Of a DNA stretch of 8,283 nt, positions 1 through 5,346 are shown in pieces. The stretch lies in the NCBI GenBank assembly GCA_015655365.1, contig JAATFE010000308.1:1-8283 (forward strand), given 5' to 3'. The number at the start of each line of letters is the position of its first letter. The stretch's first letter is position 1. Below the pieces are notes generated by a model. The model was not told where the DNA came from. It worked only from the letters and a program-made list of their open reading frames with translations, and did not search any database. The translations under genes were made by a program, and so were the position numbers. This DNA comes from Terriglobales bacterium. GTDB lineage: Bacteria > Acidobacteriota > Terriglobia > Terriglobales > Acidobacteriaceae.

Positions 1-141
1 CAAGGCGTTCTCGTTTGCAACCCTTGTCAGAACGATGCGCATCACGTCGGACACCGTGAGGCCCATCTCTTCGAGCACGGCGGTCGCTTTCTCTTTCACT
101 TCAACGTTGATTCGGGAGCGGACAACGGCATTGGTGGCCAT
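1..141 (-). CDS. DinJ/RelB-like ribbon-helix-helix antitoxin, partial
   Basis: The reverse strand reads an open frame from an ATG at 141-139 off the left edge, giving 47 residues that begin MATNAVVRSRINVEVKEKA and continue with VLEEMGLTVSDVMRIVLTRV. The short beta strand (RSRINVEV) followed by two helices with the 'GLTVSDVMR' turn is the pattern of the RelB/DinJ antitoxin family. These proteins dimerise through the strand, bind a palindromic operator and neutralise an mRNA-cleaving RelE/YafQ-type toxin. The C-terminal toxin-binding part and any toxin gene lie outside the window, so the toxin type is unknown. No Shine-Dalgarno sequence precedes the ATG. The predicted -10 hexamer is only six bases upstream, so the transcript may be leaderless. 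A palindrome overlaps this promoter, which fits autoregulation. The family call is fairly secure; its function as part of a toxin-antitoxin pair is inferred. Confidence 0.77.
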   Translation of the reverse strand, partial: MATNAVVRSRINVEVKEKATAVLEEMGLTVSDVMRIVLTRVANENAL

Positions 142-148
142 ACTGGCA

Positions 149-170
149 TTGTAGCCCAATTGAGCTACAA
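149..170 (-). promoter_or_regulatory. Palindromic operator over the antitoxin promoter
   Basis: TTGTAGC and GCTACAA form 7-base arms around a CAATTG core, with a single mismatched pair (156/163) across 22 bases. On the minus strand a -10-like TACAAT (153-148) overlaps the gene-proximal end and lies six bases from the antitoxin ATG. No good -35 is visible (GATATT at 17-base spacing). Palindromes at this place are the usual binding sites of RelB/DinJ-type antitoxins, so the operator reading is an inference from position and symmetry. Confidence 0.55.
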
Positions 171-217
171 AATATCATCAATCTAATCTTCGAGGCCGTC
201 CGCCCCACCGTAGGGGG

Positions 218-619
218 TTACTGCGCGGAACTGAACGGATCCGGATGCAGAAAATGCATCAGCGAACTGTCGTAGAACGGCGCGGCCGTGAATGTCAGCA
301 GGAAGATCAGCATTCCCACAATCCCCAGCAGCAGCCGTCCCCGGTTCAGCTCCGGATCCACCGGCACATTCGGGTGTCGCATCCCCGGAACCATCAGGAA
401 CAGCCCCCACAGAATCCAACCCACCCAAAACACGGCGCCCGCCAAAAACAGCACAAACGGCAGCACCGTGGTTACCGTCTTGTGCAGCCGCGGAGAAATC
501 GCATACAGAATGTGCCCGCCGTCCAGTTGTCCGCCGGGGATCAGGTTCAACGAAGTAATGAAAAGCCCGATCCATCCCGCTACCAGCACCGGGTCCGGCT
601 TGCCTGTGGGGCGGCACCG
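218..619 (-). pseudogene. C-terminal fragment of an M50 site-2 protease-like membrane peptidase
   Basis: The frame is open from immediately after the HU stop codon down to a TAA at 220-218. Its first residues are RCRPTGKPDPVLVAGWIGLF, then TSLNLIPGGQLDGGHILYAI. The N-x-x-P-G-G-Q-L-D-G-G-H stretch matches the second conserved motif of M50 metalloproteases, where the Asp is a zinc ligand. Two or three hydrophobic segments follow, and a short 'GMRHPNVP' loop typical of the bacterial branch. The HEXXH zinc motif and the first membrane helices, normally some 150-200 residues upstream, are missing. The HU gene occupies that place instead. The fragment has no ribosome binding site. The first possible start is a GTG at 589, inside a conserved stretch. 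I read it as the 3' remnant of a broken gene. A short expressed membrane protein, or an assembly join, cannot be excluded. Confidence 0.7.
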
Positions 620-910
620 TTACTTGCTGGGCGCTTCGCCTTGTTCCAGGGTGTGCAGTTCCTTGCCCGGCTTGAAGCGGACAGCCTTCCCTGGGGTGAT
701 GCTGACCTCGGTCCCGGTCCGCGGATTGCGGCCGATTCCGGTCTTGCGGGCGCGCACGCTAAACACGCCAAACCCGCGCAATTCGATGCGTTCTCCTGCG
801 GTCAGAGCCTGTTTCAGACCCTCGAAAACCGTATCCACCGCGGCCTCTGCCTTGCTGCGGGGCAGGCCCGTGCGCTCGATTACATGATGGACGATGTCCT
901 GCTTAATCAA
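620..910 (-). CDS. HU/IHF-family nucleoid DNA-binding protein
   Basis: This 96-residue protein begins (M)IKQDIVHHVIERTGLPRSKA and contains ELRGFGVFSVRARKTGIGRN followed by PRTG, then FKPGKEL near the C-terminus. This is the complete HU/IHF fold: two N-terminal helices for dimerisation, the G-F-G turn, and the beta arm with the R-N-P-R-T-G tip whose proline inserts between base pairs to bend DNA. Length is normal for the family. The start is a TTG at 910-908. It is chosen because GAGGT lies seven bases upstream, no ATG or GTG exists before the upstream in-frame stop, and the family N-terminus aligns there. The role is DNA bending and nucleoid organisation in the cytoplasm; whether it is a housekeeping HU or a specialised paralogue cannot be told. 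It is divergent from dcd. No convincing promoter hexamers were found upstream. Its TAA is followed without a gap, in the same frame, by the M50 fragment. Confidence 0.93.
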   Translation of the reverse strand: MIKQDIVHHVIERTGLPRSKAEAAVDTVFEGLKQALTAGERIELRGFGVFSVRARKTGIGRNPRTGTEVSITPGKAVRFKPGKELHTLEQGEAPSK

Positions 911-1085
911 TGGGGTAACCTCGCTGGCGCAACTAAAATCACTGTACTACGCCCTACCGAAATGATGCTACAGGTTTTACGCCGATTGTGAAACTCCCCA
1001 CCGTCTTTCTGTGGTTTTTCCTCTACAAGTAACTGCGAAATTACCCCCGAAACAGATGCTTCCCGCCTTTTTTCGCTTTTCCGGG

Positions 1086-1114
1086 TTGTCAATCGCACTC
1101 GCCTTTCATAATAT
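1086..1114 (+). promoter_or_regulatory. Sigma70-type promoter of dcd
   Basis: TTGTCA (1086-1091) and TAATAT (1109-1114) are separated by exactly 17 bases. This is the best promoter-like pair in the HU-dcd gap. Transcription would start near 1121, giving a leader of about 60 bases before the dcd ATG. Confidence 0.62.
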
Positions 1115-1181
1115 GGATCATTCGTTGAACGCTGCATTGACAAAGTTCCCCGGATATGGGAAGGTCCGGTACTGGAGAAGC

Positions 1182-1736
1182 ATGTCGATTCAGAGTGATC
1201 GTTGGATTCGCGAACAGGCCCTCAACCACAGCATGATCGAGCCTTTCTGCGAAAAGCAGGTAGCCCAGGGAGTCATCTCCTATGGCCTCTCTTCCTATGG
1301 CTACGACCTCCGCGTCTCCGACGAATTCAAGATTTTCACCAACGTGAACAGCGCCATTATCGATCCCAAAGCCTTCGACGAACGCTCTTTCGTCTCGGTC
1401 CAGGCCGATTCGGTGATCGTGCCTCCGAATTCGTTTGCATTGGCGCGCTCCATTGAGTACTTTCGTATCCCCAGGGATGTACTAACGATCTGTGTTGGGA
1501 AATCTACCTATGCGCGTTGTGGAATCATTGTCAATGTGACGCCATTCGAGCCGGAGTGGGAGGGGTTCGTCACACTCGAAATCTCCAACACCACCCCGCT
1601 GCCGGCCAGGATTTATGCCAACGAAGGGCTGTGCCAGATTCTGTTCTTCCGTTCCGATGAGCCCTGCGAGATCAGCTATGCCGATCGCAAGGGCAAGTAC
1701 CAGAACCAGCAGGGAATTGTACTGCCCAAGCTTTGA
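1182..1736 (+). CDS. dcd: dCTP deaminase
   Basis: The 184-residue protein converts dCTP to dUTP plus ammonia, feeding dUTPase and thymidylate synthesis in the cytoplasm. It has the trimeric dUTPase-like fold. The family signature is clear: [14 protein letters not shown] near residues 33-46, then [20 protein letters not shown] at 106-125, followed by [19 protein letters not shown]. Ser108, Arg112 and Glu133 fall where the catalytic Ser, Arg and Glu of E. coli Dcd (S111, R115, E138) lie. The C-terminus, [13 protein letters not shown], is the usual closing segment. The frame is open further upstream to 1011, but ATG 1182 is preferred. It has GGAG four bases before it, it gives the family length, and the predicted promoter would place the transcript start after the upstream alternatives. 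The gene is monocistronic as far as can be seen: HU is divergent and a repeat-rich gap follows. Codon use seems less GC-biased than in the lipid A genes to the right, only a visual impression. Confidence 0.96.
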   Translation: MSIQSDRWIREQALNHSMIEPFCEKQVAQGVISYGLSSYGYDLRVSDEFKIFTNVNSAIIDPKAFDERSFVSVQADSVIVPPNSFALARSIEYFRIPRDVLTICVGKSTYARCGIIVNVTPFEPEWEGFVTLEISNTTPLPARIYANEGLCQILFFRSDEPCEISYADRKGKYQNQQGIVLPKL

Positions 1737-1835
1737 AAACTCGTGGCAGCCCTGCCAGCAGGCTTGATCGGAAGTCCGATTCGTAAGGCGGTGTGCAAGG
1801 CAAATTGTCCTGCGTGTCGCTTGTTCCACAGCACT

Positions 1836-1946
1836 CTAGGTCTTTGACTGCATGAATTCGTACCAGCGCTGGGTGCCCCAGGTCTCGCTTTTGAGACCTG
1901 GGATAGTACGAACCCAAGGTACAAAATCAATTGGCCAATGACCTAG
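1836..1946. repeat. Palindromic dispersed repeat, copy A (111 bp)
   Basis: The element is bounded by CTAG at both ends. It has imperfect terminal inverted arms of 29 bases (21 of 29 matched by eye), both arms ending in GTACC/GGTAC. Inside is a perfect central stem, CCCAGGTCTC and GAGACCTGGG, around the loop GCTTTT, flanked by GGGT/ACCC. The whole unit can fold into one long hairpin. By hand alignment it differs from copy C at about 12 of 111 positions and has the same length. Its right-hand CTAG is shared with the start of copy B. No transposase is visible, so it is a MITE- or REP-like non-autonomous repeat of unknown mobility. Confidence 0.85.
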
Positions 1947-2094
1947 GTCTCTGATCGCTTGAAGTTGTACCAGCTTGGGTGCCCCAGGTCTGGGGTCCCC
2001 ACGGATAGGTTTTCGTTCGTGGGGTGGAGATCTCGCTTTTGAGACCGGGGAGAGCACGAACTCAAGGTACTAAATCATCCGGTCAGAGACCTGG
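1943..2094. repeat. Palindromic dispersed repeat, copy B (152 bp, with insertion)
   Basis: This copy follows A head to tail, sharing CTAG 1943-1946. Its outer arms are well matched (22 of 29 by eye), including AGGTCTCTGA at the left against TCAGAGACCT at the right. It ends in CTGG rather than CTAG. The central stem is interrupted by a 42-base insertion (about 1992-2033). That insertion carries its own stem, CCCCACG (1997-2003) with CGTGGGG (2018-2024), around a 14-base loop. AGGTCT (1986-1991) and AGATCT (2028-2033) flank the inserted core as an imperfect direct repeat. Without the insertion the copy would be 110 bases. It ends 20 bases before the start codon of the LuxR-type regulator gene and so must lie in or next to that gene's promoter or leader. 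Confidence 0.83.
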
Positions 2095-2114
2095 CAAGGT
2101 TTTGGGGTAGCTGA

Positions 2115-2813
2115 ATGTCAGCGAGTCACAGTTCCGGCACGATCAGGGTAGGCTTATTTACCAACGAACCCATCCGGCTTGAAGGTCTCAGCTGCCTCCT
2201 CAGCCAAAGCACCCGGGATGGACAACCGCAATTGATCCCGGTTTCCGGCTCTGCCGAGGGGTTGCTGGCAGATCGCAGCCTGGAGTATGCGGTCGTGGAT
2301 CTCAACTCCTCGTCCTGCAGCCTCAAGACGCTGGAGATGATTCGGCGCGTTCGCCCCGATATGCGCCAGATCGTGGTTGGTCCGCAAAACGAGGAACTGG
2401 TCATTGACGCGATCATGGCCGGCGCCCGTGCCTATCTGGATTCGTCCAATGCCTCCGAACTCGTCTGCCAGGCCATCCATGTGGTCGTCAGCGGCTCCAT
2501 CTGGGCGCCGCGGCGGTTGCTCTCCAAACTGATCGATCGCCTGCTCAACGTTCCCGATTCCAGCCCTGCCGAGACCGGCCCGCACCTCACTGACCGCGAA
2601 CGCCAGGTCCTCGATCTCATCCTTGCGGCCCACTCCAATCGCGAGATTGGCCGCCAGTTAGGCATCGAGGAACGTACCGTCAAAGCCCACGTTGGCCGCC
2701 TCATGCGCAAGACCGGTGCCGAAAACCGGATCGAACTCTCCCTCCGCGCGTTGAACCGCTCGCAGTCCTACCTCGGCGAGGCCAGAGACGAAGCCGGTGA
2801 AGATATCTCATAG
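2115..2813 (+). CDS. Orphan LuxR/NarL-type response regulator with degenerate receiver
   Basis: The 232-residue protein has a receiver-like N-terminal domain (about 10-125) and a LuxR-type helix-turn-helix at about 158-213, reading LTDRERQVLDLILAAHSNRE and then IGRQLGIEERTVKAHVGRLM. The latter is a textbook NarL/FixJ DNA-binding domain. The receiver keeps the phospho-acceptor position (Asp62 in YAVVDL). The acidic pair that binds magnesium is replaced by Asn17-Glu18, and the conserved lysine is Asp109 in RAYLDSSNASEL. Normal phosphorylation chemistry is therefore doubtful; the protein may work without phosphorylation or respond to another signal. No histidine kinase gene is adjacent. The ATG at 2115 is the only start in the open frame near a plausible length. 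The ribosome binding site is weak (GGGGT, about eight bases upstream). Repeat copy B ends 20 bases upstream and an intrinsic terminator lies about 100 bases downstream. The regulon is unknown. Confidence 0.88.
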   Translation: MSASHSSGTIRVGLFTNEPIRLEGLSCLLSQSTRDGQPQLIPVSGSAEGLLADRSLEYAVVDLNSSSCSLKTLEMIRRVRPDMRQIVVGPQNEELVIDAIMAGARAYLDSSNASELVCQAIHVVVSGSIWAPRRLLSKLIDRLLNVPDSSPAETGPHLTDRERQVLDLILAAHSNREIGRQLGIEERTVKAHVGRLMRKTGAENRIELSLRALNRSQSYLGEARDEAGEDIS

Positions 2814-2917
2814 GTAACCGCTAACTGGTTACTTTATGTCCCACTCCTTCCGTACTCTTGTACAAATCGCCAGTTTTCCACAGACTCGTTTCCAGAAACA
2901 ACGCAGATCTGGGGAAA

Positions 2918-2968
2918 GGAGTTCCCAGGCAGCATGTTTCTCACGTTGCCAGGGAACTCCTCTTTTTT
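2918..2968 (+). terminator. Rho-independent terminator after the LuxR-type regulator
   Basis: GGAGTTCCCAGGCA (2918-2931) pairs with TGCCAGGGAACTCC (2947-2960), with one A-A mismatch. The loop is 15 bases. The T-rich run TCTTTTTT (2961-2968) follows directly. Orientation and T-run fit termination of plus-strand transcription from the regulator gene, whose stop is about 100 bases upstream. Confidence 0.85.
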
Positions 2969-3217
2969 CGTTGTCCGCCACGAAAGCGGATCTGTGTGCA
3001 CCCTTCGATCCCTCTCCGCATCCAACCCCTTTGTTTCGTTCGTTTGGCCGGCGCCATGCGGGAATGTGCCTTTGCTGAGTCCGCCCAAGCAATACGCGTT
3101 CTCGCTTTTACGTGAATGCGGTACCCTTTCCTCAGGACGCCCGGATCTCATTTGTTGCCAGTGCCCTTTGTCTTTCTAAAAGCTGCCTGGCCGATGTTCA
3201 AGGCTCCGGGTTTTCCC

Positions 3218-3244
3218 TTGCAGTTGTTCTCCAATTGCTATACA
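3218..3244 (+). promoter_or_regulatory. Candidate extended -10 promoter of the SYLF gene
   Basis: TATACA (3239-3244) is preceded by TG one base upstream, the extended -10 pattern. A TTGCAG -35-like hexamer lies at 3218-3223 with a short 15-base spacer. Transcription from about 3251 would give a leader of some 137 bases that contains the hairpin at 3264-3289. Confidence 0.45.
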
Positions 3245-3263
3245 CAGAATCAGTTGCTGCCGA

Positions 3264-3289
3264 GTGGCTTTTTCTTATCGGAAAGCCAC
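3264..3289 (+). other. Stem-loop in the predicted SYLF mRNA leader
   Basis: GTGGCTTT (3264-3271) and AAAGCCAC (3282-3289) are perfectly complementary around a 10-base loop. The stem would begin about 13 bases after the predicted transcript start. A 5' stabilising hairpin or a regulator site is possible; no riboswitch class is recognised. Confidence 0.45.
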
Positions 3290-3387
3290 CTTGCACGAAA
3301 TTGGTCGGTGCACGTTCGGTGGAGAACTGCTCTCGAACCCTCAACACTTCGCGCCGCAATTTGCGCGGAGAGAAAAAGGACATCGAT

Positions 3388-4080
3388 ATGAAAAAAACAA
3401 TTGCTTCCCTCTGTCTCTGTTTGCTGCTCACAGGCTCCGCGTATGCCAGTTCTACGCGGGAGGATCTCCAGGCCCGCATCGACGCCGCCAAGGTCGTCTT
3501 GGATGAGGTCATGGGCACCTCCGATCGCAGCATCCCCATGAACATTCTGGAACAGGCCACTTGCGTCGGCGTGGTTCCCAGTTTGAAGAAGGGCGCCTTC
3601 CTGGTCGGCGCGCAATATGGCCAAGGCGTCGTTACCTGCCGCACCGGCCACGGCTGGAGTGCCCCGGTCTTCATCCGCATGGCCGGCGGCTCTTTTGGAT
3701 TTCAGATCGGCGGCCAGGCCACCGACCTGGTGCTCGTAGCCGTCAATGAGCGCGGCTTCCAGGACCTGCTGAAGAACAAATTCAAAATCGGCGGCGATGC
3801 CTCTGCCTCTGCCGGTCCCGTAGGCCGCAACGGCCAGGCGGCCACCGATTGGAAGATGAACGCCGAACTGCTCACCTACTCCCGCAGCAAGGGTCTCTTC
3901 GCCGGCATCGACCTCGATGGCACCAGCGTCAGCCAGAACTCCGAAGATACCGAGCTCTACTTCAACCACGCCCACAGCTTCGAGTCCATCCTCAAAGGCA
4001 ACGTCGAGGTTCCCCCGGGCGCGGTCTCGTTCGTTCGGACCGTGGCTCATAACTTCGTTGAAGCCAAGAACCAGAAGTAA
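3388..4080 (+). CDS. Secreted SYLF-domain (Ysc84/DUF500) protein
   Basis: The 230-residue protein starts MKKTIASLCLCLLLTGSAYA, a clear Sec signal peptide with probable cleavage after AYA (residue 20). The mature part is a SYLF domain: a helical start (REDLQARIDAAKVVLDEVM), CVGVVPSLKKGAFLVGAQYG, then GHGWSAPVFIRMAGGSFGFQ IGGQATDLVLV (broken here for length), and a C-terminal YSRSKGLFAGIDLDGTSVS segment. Eukaryotic SYLF domains bind phosphoinositides. Bacterial members are exported or outer-membrane-associated proteins of uncertain role, presumably lipid-binding. The start at 3388 is supported by AAGGA seven bases upstream and by the signal peptide beginning exactly there, although the frame stays open upstream to 3112. 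There is no lipobox cysteine after the signal peptide. The gene seems to be transcribed alone, with its own promoter and hairpins after the stop. Its neighbours to the right build lipid A, so an envelope role is plausible but not shown. Confidence 0.9.
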   Translation: MKKTIASLCLCLLLTGSAYASSTREDLQARIDAAKVVLDEVMGTSDRSIPMNILEQATCVGVVPSLKKGAFLVGAQYGQGVVTCRTGHGWSAPVFIRMAGGSFGFQIGGQATDLVLVAVNERGFQDLLKNKFKIGGDASASAGPVGRNGQAATDWKMNAELLTYSRSKGLFAGIDLDGTSVSQNSEDTELYFNHAHSFESILKGNVEVPPGAVSFVRTVAHNFVEAKNQK

Positions 4081-4085
4081 CCGCC

Positions 4086-4136
4086 AGCCGCATGTGCGGC
4101 TTTCCGAAGGGCAGTCCGGCAACGGGCTGTCCTTCG
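4086..4136 (+). terminator. Tandem hairpins after the SYLF gene, possible terminator
   Basis: The first hairpin is AGCCGC (4086-4091), loop ATGT, GCGGCT (4096-4101), followed by only TT. It begins five bases after the stop codon. The second runs 4105-4136: a continuous 14-pair stem including two G-U pairs, from CGAAGGGCAGTCCG to CGGGCTGTCCTTCG, capped by the GNRA tetraloop GCAA. Neither has a long T-run, so intrinsic termination would be inefficient. The second may instead protect the mRNA 3' end. Confidence 0.5.
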
Positions 4137-4178
4137 CTCGTCTGGCCATACTACTGATCCGGCCCATCGGTCCCCGCA

Positions 4179-4206
4179 TTACAGAATCTCCGAAATGCCA
4201 TAAACT
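4179..4206 (+). promoter_or_regulatory. Candidate promoter of the lipid A acyltransferase gene
   Basis: TTACAG (4179-4184) and TAAACT (4201-4206) are spaced by 16 bases. A start near 4213 would leave an 11-base leader before ATG 4224 and would exclude the TTG at 4212 as start codon. The hexamers match consensus only moderately. Confidence 0.38.
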
Positions 4207-4223
4207 GATCTTTGCTTTCAACG

Positions 4224-5123
4224 ATGCGGGAAAGACTCGAATACTGGCTGGTGGTGGTCGTGGCGCGCAGCCTTGGCGCGATGCCGCGCACGCTGGCGCG
4301 CCTCTTCGCGGATGCGCTCACCTGGTTTGTCTATCGCGTTATGTGCCGCTTGCGCCACGTGGGTCAGCGCAACCTCGAACTGGCAATGCCCGAGCTCTCC
4401 GTTGCGGAGCGCGAGCGCATCCTGCGCGGCGTCTATCGCCACCTGGGCTGGCAACTGGTCGAGTTCTGCCGTATGACTCGCTACACCGCCCACAACACGC
4501 TCAACTGGATCCGCACCGAGGGCCTGGGGAACTATCGGGCCGCAGCCGCGCGCGGCAAGGGTGTTCTGGTGCTCACCGGCCACCTCGGCGCGTGGGAGCT
4601 TTCCAGCTTCTACCACTCCCTCATGGGCCATCCCATGGGCATGGTCATCCGCCGTCTCGATAACCGCCCTCTCGATGCCTACGTCAACGGCATCCGCTGC
4701 ATGCACGGCAATCAGGTCCTCCACAAGGACGACTTCGCCCGCGGTCTGCTCACCGCCATGCGCGCCGGCCACACCGTCGGCATCCTCATGGACACCAACA
4801 TGACCCCGCCCCAGGGCGCATTCGTCAAGTTCTTCGGTATGGATGCCTGCACCGCCACCGGCCTCGCCCACGTCGCTCGCAAGACCGGCGCAGCCGTCGT
4901 GCCGGGGTTCATGCTGTGGGAGCCGTCCGAGCAGCGCTATGTGCTCCATTTCGGCCCCGAGCTGGCCATTCCACACACCACCGACGTAGCCGCCGATATT
5001 TTAGCCGGGACCCAGATATGCGCCGCCGCGACCGAAGATTGGATTCGCCGCTATCCTGACCAGTGGCTCTGGATTCATCGCCGTTGGAAGACCCGCCCCG
5101 CCGGCGAGCCGGGGCTTTATTAG
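4224..5123 (+). CDS. Lipid A biosynthesis acyltransferase, LpxL/HtrB family
   Basis: The 299-residue protein is an inner-membrane acyltransferase of the LpxL/LpxM family, which adds secondary acyl chains to lipid A precursors on the cytoplasmic face. A single N-terminal hydrophobic segment (about residues 8-20) is the usual anchor. The catalytic H-x4-E motif is seen in TGHLGAWEL (His120, Glu125). Arg143/144 in MVIRRLDNRPLD and Asp190 in ILMDTNMTPPQGAFVKFFG fit the other conserved positions of E. coli LpxL. The WLWIHRRWKTRP close to the end is the standard C-terminal signature. ATG 4224 is preferred over an in-frame TTG at 4212; neither has a Shine-Dalgarno sequence, so the start is the weak point. 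Which acyl chain and which lipid A position it uses cannot be read from sequence. Next on the same strand, after repeat copy C, is lpxD, an earlier step of the same pathway. Confidence 0.92.
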   Translation: MRERLEYWLVVVVARSLGAMPRTLARLFADALTWFVYRVMCRLRHVGQRNLELAMPELSVAERERILRGVYRHLGWQLVEFCRMTRYTAHNTLNWIRTEGLGNYRAAAARGKGVLVLTGHLGAWELSSFYHSLMGHPMGMVIRRLDNRPLDAYVNGIRCMHGNQVLHKDDFARGLLTAMRAGHTVGILMDTNMTPPQGAFVKFFGMDACTATGLAHVARKTGAAVVPGFMLWEPSEQRYVLHFGPELAIPHTTDVAADILAGTQICAAATEDWIRRYPDQWLWIHRRWKTRPAGEPGLY

Positions 5124-5171
5124 GGGGTTGGGGAGCAACGGGGATTGGACTGGGCCATTGCAGAAGCGTCA

Positions 5172-5282
5172 CTAGGTCTCTGACCGCTTGAAGTTGTACC
5201 AGCACTGGGTGCCCCAGGTCTCGCTTTTGAGACCTGGGAAAGCACGAACCCAAGGTACGAAATCAAATGGTCAATGATCTAG
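5172..5282. repeat. Palindromic dispersed repeat, copy C (111 bp)
   Basis: The unit runs from CTAG (5172-5175) to CTAG (5279-5282). It has the same central stem as copy A (CCCAGGTCTC, loop GCTTTT, GAGACCTGGG), outer arms with TGACC and TTGA matched between ends, and GTACC/GGTAC inner arms. It is the most intact copy with A. It sits alone between the acyltransferase gene and lpxD, 48 bases after the former's stop and 64 bases before the latter's start codon. A plus-strand transcript through it would form a long hairpin in the lpxD leader or intergenic mRNA. Confidence 0.86.
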
Positions 5283-5346
5283 CTCTTTATCGGTCCGTTC
5301 CAATCGGGCGTTGACAAACATGGAAGAAAGCACTGAGGAGAGAAAG

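Larger units (their letters stand above)
2814..3387. other. Long non-coding gap between the regulator and SYLF genes
   Basis: No frame here resembles a protein. A small inverted repeat, GTAACC (2814-2819) with GGTTAC (2827-2832), follows the regulator stop at once. An intrinsic terminator follows at 2918-2968. From about 2970 to 3215 the top strand is pyrimidine-rich and I recognise nothing in it. The last part holds the predicted promoter and leader hairpin of the SYLF gene, annotated separately. A small RNA could be encoded, but I see no positive evidence for one. Confidence 0.6.

Noticed and set aside
218..589. Intact short membrane protease gene starting at GTG 589
   Set aside because: The conserved sequence extends upstream of that GTG to the HU stop, the catalytic HEXXH half is missing and there is no ribosome binding site, so a remnant is the better call.
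1137..1142. TTGACA as a -35 box for a second dcd promoter
   Set aside because: No -10-like hexamer is found 16-18 bases downstream. The TTGTCA/TAATAT pair further upstream is complete.
1744..1757. TGGCAG-CC-CTGCCA inverted repeat just after dcd as a terminator
   Set aside because: The loop would be only two bases and no T-run follows. I do not call it as a feature.
1672..2057. Minus-strand frames with similar peptides (SQKRDLGHP-like) here and at 4909-5253
   Set aside because: The similarity comes only from translating the palindromic repeat copies A, B and C. The frames have no family resemblance, no ribosome binding site, and overlap real genes.
1836..2094. CRISPR array reading of the tandem repeats
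   Set aside because: The two units are over 100 bases, palindromic throughout, abut without spacers, and a third copy lies 3 kb away. No cas genes are present.
3112..3387. N-terminal extension of the SYLF protein from an ATG at 3112
   Set aside because: The signal peptide begins exactly at 3388, which has a good ribosome binding site. The extension has no family similarity.
5311..5346. lpxD start at TTG 5311 or ATG 5320, and TTGACA at 5311 as a -35 box
   Set aside because: GAGGAG and the family N-terminus point to ATG 5347. No -10 hexamer follows the TTGACA at a usable distance.
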